This document shows positions 6,358-14,257 of a DNA stretch of 19,241 nucleotides, one piece after another. The stretch lies in NCBI GenBank assembly GCA_947629725.1, contig CANREU010000010.1:1-19241 (forward strand), given 5' to 3'. Positions within the stretch are counted from its first letter, which is position 1, and every line of letters starts with the position of its first letter. Source of the stretch: an uncultured Clostridia bacterium (GTDB lineage: Bacteria > Bacillota > Clostridia > Christensenellales > Borkfalkiaceae). A program made the translations under genes and the position numbers. The notes under the pieces are model-generated. The model did no database searches, was not told where the DNA came from, and worked only from the letters and a program-made list of their open reading frames with translations.

Positions 6358-7455
6358 TCATACTGTTTCCGGACGATACTCGACGATCGTCTGATTGTGC
6401 AGATAGTTCCCCTCCGCATCGAAGGCGGTCACCGTGAGGAAGACCGTCGTCTCCCCGTACAGCGCGCCGTACTCGTCGCGGACGAAGGCGGGAGAGTAGA
6501 TGCGCTCCCAGCCCGTCTTCTCCCCGTCGGAGAGGTCGAAGGAGGAAATGCCCTCCGAAAGCAGCGTCCAAGCGACGTCCTTTGCCGCGGAATAGAGCTC
6601 GTCCGCGCCGATCTCGGCGATCTGCACCTCCTTCGGGAGGGCGGGCGAATCCCCGAGCGGGTACTTCGAGCGCACCGCATAGAGCTTGCCGTCCTTCGCG
6701 GCGAAGTCCGCCTCGCGGAAGGTGGGAGCGGCGTTGGGGTCGATCTCCTTGAGCCCCTGCACGGGAAGCGCCTGCCAAGCCGAGAAATCGAGCGAGGCAA
6801 GGTCGGTGCCGTCGAGTTCCGCGAAGTATTCGGAGACGCCCGAGGCGTCGCCGTCCGTGTAATACAGGGTGAACTTCGCCCCCTTGTCGTGGCTCACGAG
6901 GCTGGGCGCGCCGTAGCCGTAAGCGTCGCCGTCGAGCGTGTAGTCGTAGGCGAGCACGCTCTCCTTCACGCGGGTGAATCCGCCGTCGGGCGAATTGCTC
7001 ACGGCAAAGCCGACGGAGCGGTTGCGCTCCCCTTCCGTCTCCCGCCCCTCATAGGCAAGGAGATAGGAATATTGCGACCCCTTGTAGCCGAAATTGCCCT
7101 TGATGACGGAGGGATCCCCCACCGCCGCGGCGTCCCATCCCTCGCCCGAGGGGGAGAGCACCGTCTTCCTGTCGCCATACGTCCACTTGCCGTTTTTCAG
7201 GGTCCCCTTCCGCACGACGACGGCGGAATCCGCCTTGTCCGCGGTGAGGTTCGCCGTGTAATACACATAACGGGTGTTTCCGTCCGTCTGCATCACGGAG
7301 GGCGCAATGCTGTATACGCTCGCGCCGTCGTCGAAGGCGGGCGCGATCCCGTCTGCGGGCTTTGCCGTGAAGGGGGCGGCGGGGGCGCCGCACGCCGCGA
7401 GAACGGCCGTTGCTCCCACCGCGAACATCAAAGCAAGAATGCGTTTCGTTTTCAT
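6358..7455 (-). CDS. Surface lipoprotein with five-bladed beta-propeller (GH43-like fold), copy 2
   Basis: A 365-residue predicted lipoprotein with signal peptide 1-21 and lipobox LAAC (Cys22). It shares the propeller motif series of its neighbour: APSVMQT (51-57), GDPSVIKG (113-120), YGAPSLVSHDKG (181-192), READFAAKDGKLY (247-259) and FVRDEYG (324-330). Matches such as DPSVIKGNFGYK against DPTVVKGKFNYK show common ancestry. It is about 95 residues shorter, mostly from loops between blades. It probably acts on or binds a carbohydrate outside the membrane; enzyme activity is unproven. AAGGAGG precedes the ATG, and the gap to the upstream gene is 12 bases. Confidence 0.75.
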   Translation of the reverse strand: MKTKRILALMFAVGATAVLAACGAPAAPFTAKPADGIAPAFDDGASVYSIAPSVMQTDGNTRYVYYTANLTADKADSAVVVRKGTLKNGKWTYGDRKTVLSPSGEGWDAAAVGDPSVIKGNFGYKGSQYSYLLAYEGRETEGERNRSVGFAVSNSPDGGFTRVKESVLAYDYTLDGDAYGYGAPSLVSHDKGAKFTLYYTDGDASGVSEYFAELDGTDLASLDFSAWQALPVQGLKEIDPNAAPTFREADFAAKDGKLYAVRSKYPLGDSPALPKEVQIAEIGADELYSAAKDVAWTLLSEGISSFDLSDGEKTGWERIYSPAFVRDEYGALYGETTVFLTVTAFDAEGNYLHNQTIVEYRPETV

Positions 7456-7467
7456 TTCTCTTCCTCC

Positions 7468-9519
7468 TTAATCGGTGTACGCGTCCTGCGCCGCCGTGCC
7501 CGCCATCGCCGCCGCAAAGCTGTTTGCGGGCTTATGGAAGGGGGTGGTGACGTCGACGTCGTTGAAGTAGTAGCCGAGCGAATCGAGCACGAAGGTGTGC
7601 CCCTCGAATTGGCGGGACCCCATGCCGAAGACCACATAGCGGAGTTTGTTCGCGGAGCTGAAGGGCGCCGTAACGCCGCTCCACGCGGGCACGGCGAACA
7701 TGTCGAAGCCGATGCGCACCCATCCCTCGAAGCCCTTCGGGACGACGATGCCGCCGCCGTGGGTGGAATGGACCGCCCCCTTCGAGACCGCCGTGTGCTG
7801 CACGCCCGTGGCGGTGTCGAGGAGCAGGAAGCGGGCGTCCGTGCGGGGCTCCCAGCGCTGGGGCGAGATGGCGCCGCTCTCGGAGACCACGCTGAGGTCG
7901 AAGCCGATCGTAAACTCGAGGTCGCGGGGGGAAGTGTTCTTGATCCAGAAGGTGAAGCCCTTCGCCTCGCGGATGTCCACTGCCTTTTCATCGCGCGGGA
8001 TCCACTCGAGTGCGGTCACAAAGGAGGAATCGGACGCGACGGGCCCGACTTCGCCGCAGCGGAAGGAGAGCGCCTTGCCGCCGACCCCGTCCGTTGCGGA
8101 GGGCGCGTCCGTGCTCCCGACTTCGGCAAGCGCCGCGACGCGGTAGCGGGTATCCCAATAGAGGCGGAGCTCCTCGTCCGACTTGTAGTCGAAGGTCTCG
8201 AACACGTGCACGTCGCCGATGTTCTCCGTCTTGGGCGCCTCCGCCGCCTTCACGAGCGCGAAGTCCTTGAGAAGAAAGTGCGCGGGGTTGAATGCCGCGG
8301 GGTTCTCCGTAGGCAAATAGTCGCGCCAGCCGTCGAGCAGGAAGTAGAAGGTGCCCGTCACGCTTGAGCGGTTGAGGACGCCGTCCGGATGGTCGCCCCA
8401 GCTCCCGAAGAAGATGCCGAAGGGAAGGACGACCCATCCCTTGAAATGTGCGGGCACATAGAGGGCGTTGCCGTACTCCGCCGTGCCGCCGTCCTCGGGA
8501 TAATACATCGCATAGTAGTTTTCGTTGTTGCAATACCACGCTTCGGCGATGCCGCCCGTGCCGTTCGCACCGTTCGCCTCTGCAAACCACTTTTGAAGAT
8601 AGAGGTTGTTCCCGCTCTCGCTGTTATCGACGTAGTAGCGGATACCCGCATACTCCGTAAGATCGGTCGTGGGAAGGGTGACGCAGAGATTGTAGGAGAG
8701 ATAGTCGTTGCCGTTTTTGCCGCAATGGGTGCGGTCGTACTTCACTTCTCCTGCCGACATCTTCTCCACCGTTACGCCGTCGACGAGCCCCGTCACCTTC
8801 ACCTCGCCCGCATTGTTGCTGTCCGACGTCACCTTCACGTCTTTTGTGACGACGGCTTCATACGAGCCGTCCCGCAGAATGCCGATCTCGCCGACGGTGA
8901 GAAGGGCGTTCTTCTGGTCGGGCGAATCCATCGGGATCCGCAGGTCGACCGCGCCGAGCGCAAGGTTGCCTGCGTCCGTCCACGCGTCCGCCGTGAGAGG
9001 GATCTTGAACCAGCCGCTGAAGGACGCGGGAAGCAGGAAGTGCCCCCACGAGGGGTCTCCGCCCGAGATCGAGCGGTCTGTCTGCTGCTGCGATTCGGGT
9101 TCGGGAACGGTGTAGTAATGCCCGTCGACTTTCCCCGTCTGTCCGCCTCCCCACAGGGCGATCTGGAAGAGGGTGTTCCTGTCCGAAGAGCCGTTCGCCA
9201 TCTGCACGAGGAGATAGTCGCCCGTCTGCCCCTGATAGCCTCCGAAGCCGTAGGAGAGAGTGAGTGTGGTGTTGGTGCCGCCGACAGCCGTCACGTCCCC
9301 CATCACATTCACGCCGTCGATGGCGCTCGTGCGCATGGCGCCCGTTCTGTCCTGCCCCTTCTCTACGGAGAGGTTGGTCTCGAACGGGACCGCCTCGAGC
9401 TCGCTCTCGGGCGACGGTGAGGGAGCGGCTTCCGCAGCGCGGACGGGCGCCCCTCCCACGGCAGACAGCGCGATCGCCGCGGCAAGCGTGCAACCGACCG
9501 TCAAAAGCGTCTTTTTCAT
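7468..9519 (-). CDS. Secreted protein with three related beta-sandwich-like modules
   Basis: A 683-residue protein with a Sec signal peptide (about 1-28, cleavage near VRA-AEA) and no lipobox or cell-wall anchor seen. It appears to consist of three related modules at about 40-218, 240-425 and 438-652. Each carries an aromatic core motif: FSGWFKIPL (167-175), FKGWVVLPF (359-367) and FEGWVRIGF (597-605). About 30-50 residues later each has a hydrophobic strand pair ending in a description such as LLTVGEIGILRD, FLLKDFALVK or TFVLDSLGYYFND. This resembles jelly-roll carbohydrate-binding modules, but I cannot assign a CBM family or an active site. Its place between the solute-binding protein and the propeller lipoproteins suggests substrate capture outside the cell. 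Confidence 0.65.
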   Translation of the reverse strand: MKKTLLTVGCTLAAAIALSAVGGAPVRAAEAAPSPSPESELEAVPFETNLSVEKGQDRTGAMRTSAIDGVNVMGDVTAVGGTNTTLTLSYGFGGYQGQTGDYLLVQMANGSSDRNTLFQIALWGGGQTGKVDGHYYTVPEPESQQQTDRSISGGDPSWGHFLLPASFSGWFKIPLTADAWTDAGNLALGAVDLRIPMDSPDQKNALLTVGEIGILRDGSYEAVVTKDVKVTSDSNNAGEVKVTGLVDGVTVEKMSAGEVKYDRTHCGKNGNDYLSYNLCVTLPTTDLTEYAGIRYYVDNSESGNNLYLQKWFAEANGANGTGGIAEAWYCNNENYYAMYYPEDGGTAEYGNALYVPAHFKGWVVLPFGIFFGSWGDHPDGVLNRSSVTGTFYFLLDGWRDYLPTENPAAFNPAHFLLKDFALVKAAEAPKTENIGDVHVFETFDYKSDEELRLYWDTRYRVAALAEVGSTDAPSATDGVGGKALSFRCGEVGPVASDSSFVTALEWIPRDEKAVDIREAKGFTFWIKNTSPRDLEFTIGFDLSVVSESGAISPQRWEPRTDARFLLLDTATGVQHTAVSKGAVHSTHGGGIVVPKGFEGWVRIGFDMFAVPAWSGVTAPFSSANKLRYVVFGMGSRQFEGHTFVLDSLGYYFNDVDVTTPFHKPANSFAAAMAGTAAQDAYTD

Positions 9520-9531
9520 TCTTTATCCTCC

Positions 9532-11316
9532 TTAATTTCTATCAAGAATTTCGTAGTTTCTGCGCCACGCGGCGTCTCCGCACCACGGGACGGGGCTCCC
9601 GTCCGCAAGGGTCGGCGTCTCATAGCCCGCGCGGAGCGTCGGATAGATGAAGTCCGCCCCCGCCGCCTCCTTTGTCCTTTGGAAAGAGGCGTCGAAGGAG
9701 GCCGTCACATCGGCGATCCCCGCTTTGTCGAGCATGTTCATCACGTTTTTGTAGTAGTTCTCGAAGGCGCTCTCCGAGCTCTGCTCGAGCATCGTGAGAA
9801 GGCGGGTCTGCCATGCCCCCTCCACCGCGCTGTACTTGTTGATGACCGATTTATAGTTCTCCGCGCGGGTATCGAGCGCGGGGCGCCCCGCGCTGAACCG
9901 GTAGGCAAAGGCGGCGAGCGGGCGCTTGAGATTGTCGGCGTATGCCTCCTCGGCAAAATACCCGTTATCGGGGAGGTAGGGCTCGACGACGGCGGGGCGC
10001 TCGAACATGGTGTAGCGGTTGATCCCCTCCGAATATTCGTACCCCTCGTCCGCTTTTTTGCCGTTCAGATACTCCTGCGTCCACTCGACGGCGGTGTGAT
10101 CCTCGTTCCAATTCCAATGCTTGCCCTCGATGCCGAAGCGGGTGAGCATCTGCCCCTCCTCCGACCAGAGGAAGTCGAAAACTTTGACGACGATGTCGGG
10201 GCGGGTGCAGTCGCGCATGATCATGTTGTACATGTAGCCGTACCCCGTGAGATCCTGCAAGACGGGATCGTCCCCCGCGTCGCCGCGCAAGAGAAGGGGC
10301 ACATACTCCACTCCGTTGTCCTTGTAGGCGTCCTCATACGACTGGCCGTACAGCTGCGGGGTGCCGAGGGTGACGAACGCCGCCCCCGCCTTTATGATCT
10401 GGTCGATGGGGCCCGTCTTCGTGTAGAAGTCGGAGATGTAGCCCTCCCGCCTGCAGCGGTTGAGATAGGCGAGCGCCTCCTTATACTGCGGCGTGGTGCG
10501 CACGTCCTGCCAATGCCCGTCCTCCGTCTCGTAGGGCGCCGCGAAGTATTGGCTGAGCCACAGCACGCTGTTGTTGCCCTCGAGGGTGAACGCGTCGATG
10601 AGCATGGGCGAGAGGGTCTGTCCGCCGATGACCGCGGGCTTGTTTTTCTTCACCCACGCCATCGCCTCGATGAGCCCCTCCTTCGTCGTAATGGCGCTCT
10701 TCTCCTCGTCCGTCGTGTAGCCCTTGCTCGCGAACCACTCCTCCGCCCAGTCCTTGCGGACGAGCATCCCGCCGTTCGTCGGCCATTTCTGCCCCTCCTC
10801 CATGTCCTCTTCGCTGTAAGAGGAGGAAGGGAGCCCGTACATGAGGCCGTCCGCCATCTCATAGTAGACGCGGAGATCCTCCCCGATCTTGTCGGAAAGA
10901 CCGGGCGCCCAGCGCTCGGCGAGCCCGTCTATGGGATAGATGTAGTTCTGCCCCGCGAGAAGCGCCGCCTGCGGCTGCCACGCCTGCACGCTGACGATGT
11001 CGTATTTCTGCTTGCCGTTCATCACGAGGTTGAGCTTCTGCCCCGTGCCGTCGTCGTAGGTGAAGCGGATGTTGATGCCGAGCTTTTCCTTGATCGCCTT
11101 GCCGACGGTGGTGTTCATGTCGAGCGCGCCCTGATAGTTCATGAACCACCGTATGGTGTACGTCTCCTCCGTATCGAGATAGTCCCAGCTGTTCCCCTCC
11201 GCAGGCGTGAGGGGAAGGTCGGGATAGACGATCTCATCGCTCCTGCCCCCGCCGCCGCAGCCGCAGAGCGAAAGCAGGAGAAGGGAAGAGAGCAAGAGTG
11301 CCGATACTTTTTTCAA
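9532..11316 (-). CDS. Extracellular solute-binding lipoprotein of an LplA/YtcQ-type ABC importer
   Basis: A 594-residue lipoprotein with signal peptide 1-19 and lipobox LCGC (Cys20). It captures the substrate for the two permeases encoded directly upstream. Family landmarks are the N-terminal lobe GKAIKEKLGINIRFTYDDGT and KYDIVSVQAWQPQAALLAGQ, the early DGLAERWAPGLSDKIGED, and the long C-terminal lobe with RFGIEGKHWNWNEDHTAVEW. Large binding proteins of this kind (over 500 residues) go with LplB/LplC-type permeases and usually take oligosaccharides or complex glycosides. The start is a TTG at 11316, with GGAGG at 11328-11324 seven bases upstream, 15 bases after the upstream gene. The exact ligand cannot be read from the sequence. 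Confidence 0.88.
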   Translation of the reverse strand: MKKVSALLLSSLLLLSLCGCGGGGRSDEIVYPDLPLTPAEGNSWDYLDTEETYTIRWFMNYQGALDMNTTVGKAIKEKLGINIRFTYDDGTGQKLNLVMNGKQKYDIVSVQAWQPQAALLAGQNYIYPIDGLAERWAPGLSDKIGEDLRVYYEMADGLMYGLPSSSYSEEDMEEGQKWPTNGGMLVRKDWAEEWFASKGYTTDEEKSAITTKEGLIEAMAWVKKNKPAVIGGQTLSPMLIDAFTLEGNNSVLWLSQYFAAPYETEDGHWQDVRTTPQYKEALAYLNRCRREGYISDFYTKTGPIDQIIKAGAAFVTLGTPQLYGQSYEDAYKDNGVEYVPLLLRGDAGDDPVLQDLTGYGYMYNMIMRDCTRPDIVVKVFDFLWSEEGQMLTRFGIEGKHWNWNEDHTAVEWTQEYLNGKKADEGYEYSEGINRYTMFERPAVVEPYLPDNGYFAEEAYADNLKRPLAAFAYRFSAGRPALDTRAENYKSVINKYSAVEGAWQTRLLTMLEQSSESAFENYYKNVMNMLDKAGIADVTASFDASFQRTKEAAGADFIYPTLRAGYETPTLADGSPVPWCGDAAWRRNYEILDRN

Positions 11317-11331
11317 TGTCTTTCCTCCTTT

Positions 11332-12213
11332 TTATTCCTTTAACGAACCGACCATGAAGCCGTTCGTGAAGTACCGCTGTAAAAACGGATAGGCGAAGAG
11401 CACGGGCAGGGTCGCCACGATCACGGCGGCGAACTCCACCGTCTGCGCATTGAGCTCCTTCCCCGCGTAATAGAGGGGCTCGCCCGCCTCGATCATGTGT
11501 TTTAATACGTATTGCAGCGTCCAAAGGGACTCGTAGCTCTCCGCATAGTACATGGTGTCGAAATAGTTGTTCCAGTGCCCGACGATGGACCACAGCCCCA
11601 CCGTCGCGAGGACGGGCATGCTGAGCGGGAACACGAAGCGGAAGAGGTATTGCCACTCCCCCGCGCCGTCGATGACGGCGGCGTCGTGCAGATCCTGCGA
11701 GAGCCCGCGGATGAACGTGAGAAACACGAGCATGTCGTACACGCTGTACATCGGCGGGATCACATACACCCAAAAGGTATCGGTGAGCCGCAATTCGGTG
11801 AGCAGGATGTAATACGGGATGAGTCCGCCGCCGAAGAACATCGTGAGGAGGTTGAACCCGCGGAAGAACTTTTTCCCGCGGAGGAGGCGGTGACTCATGC
11901 CGTAGGCGACCGTCATCGTAAACACGAGGTGGAGCGCCGTTCCCACCACGGTGCGCGCCGCGGTGACGAGGAGCCCGTTCCAGATGAGTTTGTAATTCAA
12001 TACCCACAGGTAGTTCTCAAAGGACCACACCCGCGGAAAGAGCACCGTCCCGCCGAGCGCGTAGTTCTGCCCCTCGTTGAAGGAGCCGACGAGCACGTAA
12101 TACACGGGGAAGAGGCATACAAAGGCGAAGATGAGAAGGATGGCGATGTTCAGAACGTCGAACGCCCCGATCTTCCGCACGATCCCCTGCGCGTTTTTCC
12201 TGTTTTTCTTCAT
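11332..12213 (-). CDS. ABC sugar importer permease, LplC/YtcP type
   Basis: A 293-residue inner-membrane permease of the MalG/LplC class. There are about six hydrophobic segments, the first at residues 20-44. The cytoplasmic EAA loop is DAAVIDGAGEWQYLFRFVFP (177-196), which docks with the ATPase. The C-terminal ending RYFTNGFMVGSLKE is typical of LplC-type proteins. Its start codon overlaps the stop of the partner permease by one base (TGATG), which means translational coupling and a heterodimer. No ATP-binding subunit is encoded nearby, so a shared MsmX-like ATPase is expected from elsewhere in the genome. Confidence 0.92.
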   Translation of the reverse strand: MKKNRKNAQGIVRKIGAFDVLNIAILLIFAFVCLFPVYYVLVGSFNEGQNYALGGTVLFPRVWSFENYLWVLNYKLIWNGLLVTAARTVVGTALHLVFTMTVAYGMSHRLLRGKKFFRGFNLLTMFFGGGLIPYYILLTELRLTDTFWVYVIPPMYSVYDMLVFLTFIRGLSQDLHDAAVIDGAGEWQYLFRFVFPLSMPVLATVGLWSIVGHWNNYFDTMYYAESYESLWTLQYVLKHMIEAGEPLYYAGKELNAQTVEFAAVIVATLPVLFAYPFLQRYFTNGFMVGSLKE

Positions 12214-13160
12214 CAGAACAACCCCCTCCCCGCAAAAGTCTTGCTGAAAAAGTTGCTGAGCGAGAGCAGGAGGACGGCAATGACCGAGCGGAAGAGCCCG
12301 AGCGCCGTCGCATAGGAGTAGTGCGGGGAACCGTCGAACCCGCCGAACGCCTGATGGAGAAGATAGGAATCGAAGAGCTCGTTGGTGATGGTCCCGTCCT
12401 GAAAGACGAGGAGCTGCTCGATGCTGTCGCCGAGGAGCCCCGAGATATTGAGGAGGAAGAAGGTCGTGATCGTGGGCGCGATGGCGGGCAAAGTGATGCA
12501 GAAAATTTGGCGGAACCGCCCCGCGCCGTCGAGTTCCGCCGCCTCATAGAGCTGGGGGTCGATGGTCGTGATCGCCGCGAGGTAGATGATAGAGCCCCAC
12601 CCCGCGCCCTTTATGAGGGTCGTAAAGATGATGAGCCCCCAAAAGTGGTCGCGCTGGAAGTTGATGGAGCGCTCGAGGAGCCCCATCTCCTTTAAGATCA
12701 TGTTGATGAGTCCGTTGTTGGTGTTGAGAAGGGCGAGGATGATGGAGCCGAACACGACCCAGCTCAAGAAGTGCGGCAGGTAGATCACCGATTGCAGCCC
12801 ACGCTTTAAGCGGCGGCTCCGCACTTCGCCGAGCAGGACGGCGATCAGAATGGGGAAGGGAAAGTTGACGAGGAGGGAGAGCACGTTAAGGCCCACGGTG
12901 TTGAAGAACACCGCCTTGAAGTCCATATCGGTGAGGAAGCGCGCAAAGTGCTTGAAGCCGACCCAGTCGGTCGACATCGCGTCCCAAAAACCGTACAAAT
13001 AATCGCCGTCCTTAAAGGCGAGGAGAATGCCCGCCATGGGGACATAGGCGAACAGCGCGAGAAAGACGACCCCCAAAAACGCCATGATGAAGACGGCCGC
13101 TTCGCTCTTCGAGAACCGCTTGAACTTCTTCCGTTTTTTTACTGTATTTTTTGCTTCCAT
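12213..13160 (-). CDS. ABC sugar importer permease, LplB/YteP type
   Basis: A 315-residue permease of the MalF/LplB class and first gene of the operon. It has a basic N-terminus (residues 1-18) and membrane segments at about 22-49, 84-111, 127-146, 173-197, 228-245 and 283-303. The EAA loop is EAAELDGAGRFRQIFCITLP (206-225). The C-terminal KTFAGRGLF is also typical. It pairs with the next gene to form the channel. The ATG at 13160 follows a weak, purine-rich ribosome site in a leader of about 130 bases from the promoter at 13300-13328. Confidence 0.92.
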   Translation of the reverse strand: MEAKNTVKKRKKFKRFSKSEAAVFIMAFLGVVFLALFAYVPMAGILLAFKDGDYLYGFWDAMSTDWVGFKHFARFLTDMDFKAVFFNTVGLNVLSLLVNFPFPILIAVLLGEVRSRRLKRGLQSVIYLPHFLSWVVFGSIILALLNTNNGLINMILKEMGLLERSINFQRDHFWGLIIFTTLIKGAGWGSIIYLAAITTIDPQLYEAAELDGAGRFRQIFCITLPAIAPTITTFFLLNISGLLGDSIEQLLVFQDGTITNELFDSYLLHQAFGGFDGSPHYSYATALGLFRSVIAVLLLSLSNFFSKTFAGRGLF

Positions 13161-13299
13161 CCCGTTTTCCCGATTTACGTGCCCGTGTGAAATTTTTCAT
13201 TTTATCCCGCACGGATCCCGCAAAAATTCACATGAATTTGCGCTTCTTTGAAAATATTTTCCCCGTGATGAAACAATCAATCTCTTTTTCGGCAATTTG
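13161..13299 (-). promoter_or_regulatory. Operon leader with palindromes
   Basis: The predicted leader of the seven-gene operon holds a perfect 12-base palindrome GAAAATATTTTC (13250-13261). It also holds an inverted repeat AAATTC/GAATTT around a 4-base centre (13224-13239). These could be operators for the AraC protein or small RNA hairpins. I see no riboswitch that I recognise. Confidence 0.4.
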
Positions 13300-13328
13300 A
13301 GAATAACATGATTCGCCGATTCTGTCAA
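13300..13328 (-). promoter_or_regulatory. Sigma-A promoter of the seven-gene transport operon
   Basis: On the minus strand TTGACA (13328-13323) is 17 bases from TATTCT (13305-13300), with a TG in the extended -10 position. Transcription should begin near 13293, 133 bases before the first ATG. Confidence 0.8.
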
Positions 13329-13604
13329 CAAACATTTCGCGACACAAATTTTATGTTATTTGATTTAGCCAAATTTTTAGCTTTTTGCGCAGAGTCTCCT
13401 TCTGCCCTCCCCAACGTATAGCCTGTGCAGGCCGGGCTGTTTTTTCTCCGTCCCCGCCGAAAAAAGGATTTTTTGCGGAAAATCGGAGAGCTCCGATCCG
13501 ATGAATATCGCACTCTAAACCAATACCGCCCGCCTTCTCTCGGGGCAGAAATCTTCGCATGCACATGTGCGCACAGAAAAAAACGGCTTTTTTCTCCGTA
13601 TCCC
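13329..13604. other. Intergenic region with stem-loops
   Basis: No gene is supported here. The stretch holds a plus-strand terminator-like hairpin: AGCCTG (13420-13425) with CGGGCT (13433-13438), then G and six Ts. It also holds a perfect inverted repeat ATCGGAG/CTCCGAT (13482-13497). The left half is AT-rich, unlike the genes around it. Confidence 0.5.
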
Positions 13605-13633
13605 TTGACGGACGGTGAAAAAAGGCGTAAAAT
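13605..13633 (+). promoter_or_regulatory. Promoter of the zinc-ribbon gene
   Basis: TTGACG (13605-13610) and TAAAAT (13628-13633) are 17 bases apart. Transcription would start near 13640, about 20 bases before the ATG. Confidence 0.75.
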
Positions 13634-13659
13634 AGTTTGCGAAAAACGGAGGTCACCCT

Positions 13660-14007
13660 ATGAAATATTGTTCGCATTGCGGAAAAGAACTGGTCGACGA
13701 GGCAGTCGTGTGCCCCAACTGCGGGTGTGCCGCGGAGATGCAGACGCCCCCTCCCCCGCCTCCCGAGGCGCAGAAGAGCGAGATGGCAGACGTCCTCCGC
13801 CTCATCGCGAAGATCTTCATGATCATCGGCTGCGTCTCTTTCGGCGCCGCCCTCATCCCCCTCGCGTGGTCGATCCCCATGACCGTCCACTATTGGCGCT
13901 GCGTGCGGGACGGGAGATCGGTCGGGCTCGGGTTCAAGATCTGCTCCCTCATCTTCGTGAACACCGTGGCGGGCATCCTCATGATCGTGTCGGACGATCT
14001 GAAATGA
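13660..14007 (+). CDS. Small zinc-ribbon membrane protein of unknown function
   Basis: A 115-residue protein. The N-terminal zinc ribbon has two CxxC pairs (Cys4/Cys7 and Cys18/Cys21, in MKYCSHCGKEL and VCPNCGC). A proline run follows (about residues 30-35), then two hydrophobic segments at roughly 47-80 and 89-110, separated by the basic stretch WRCVRDGRS. This zinc_ribbon_2-plus-membrane design is widespread in Clostridia, and no function is known for this one. The ATG is supported by GGAGGT at 13648-13653 and its own promoter. A strong terminator follows. It stands alone between two minus-strand operons. Confidence 0.85.
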   Translation: MKYCSHCGKELVDEAVVCPNCGCAAEMQTPPPPPPEAQKSEMADVLRLIAKIFMIIGCVSFGAALIPLAWSIPMTVHYWRCVRDGRSVGLGFKICSLIFVNTVAGILMIVSDDLK

Positions 14008-14019
14008 TTTTATCATACG

Positions 14020-14049
14020 AAAACGGCGGGGAAAACCCCGCCGTTTTTT
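14020..14049 (+). terminator. Intrinsic terminator of the zinc-ribbon gene
   Basis: AAAACGGCGGGG (14020-14031) pairs with CCCCGCCGTTTT (14036-14047) around AAAA, followed by more Ts. The stop codon is 13 bases upstream. Confidence 0.92.
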
Positions 14050-14222
14050 GCCGTAAAACTCCTTCCCTTCGCCCGAAAACCGCACCCCATCCTGCCATTT
14101 TGCGCCGCCCGCGTGCGTTTTGAGCCCGAGGACGGCCCGCCGCGATCCCGCCCGAGGCGGAGGCCGCAGAGGTCTTTCTTTGCCTGTTCCTCCTATCGGG
14201 AGCATAACTTTCCCCGACCCGC
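14050..14222. other. Intergenic, nothing recognised
   Basis: I see no gene or regulatory site in this stretch. Open frames on the minus strand that cross it have no recognisable family features. Confidence 0.4.
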
Positions 14223-14251
14223 TTGACATTTCTTATTTTTCGGAATATACT
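14223..14251 (+). promoter_or_regulatory. Strong sigma-A promoter with no protein gene behind it
   Basis: TTGACA (14223-14228) and TATACT (14246-14251) are exactly 17 bases apart. The predicted +1 is the G at 14258, which is the outer edge of a long RNA helix. It points against the neighbouring minus-strand operon. Confidence 0.8.
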
Positions 14252-14257
14252 ATTCAT

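Noticed and set aside
4790..6394. 534-codon plus-strand frame
   Set aside because: It is antisense to the nucleoside hydrolase and propeller genes, lacks a ribosome site, and is a side effect of high GC content.
6397..8367. 656-codon plus-strand frame
   Set aside because: It lies opposite two lipoprotein/secreted genes that have signal peptides and ribosome sites. The plus-strand translation shows no fold or signal.
9679..11343. 554-codon plus-strand frame
   Set aside because: It is the shadow of the solute-binding protein gene.
13351..14229. 292-codon minus-strand frame across the zinc-ribbon gene
   Set aside because: It is antisense to a gene with its own promoter, ribosome site and terminator, and crosses both the terminator and intergenic DNA.
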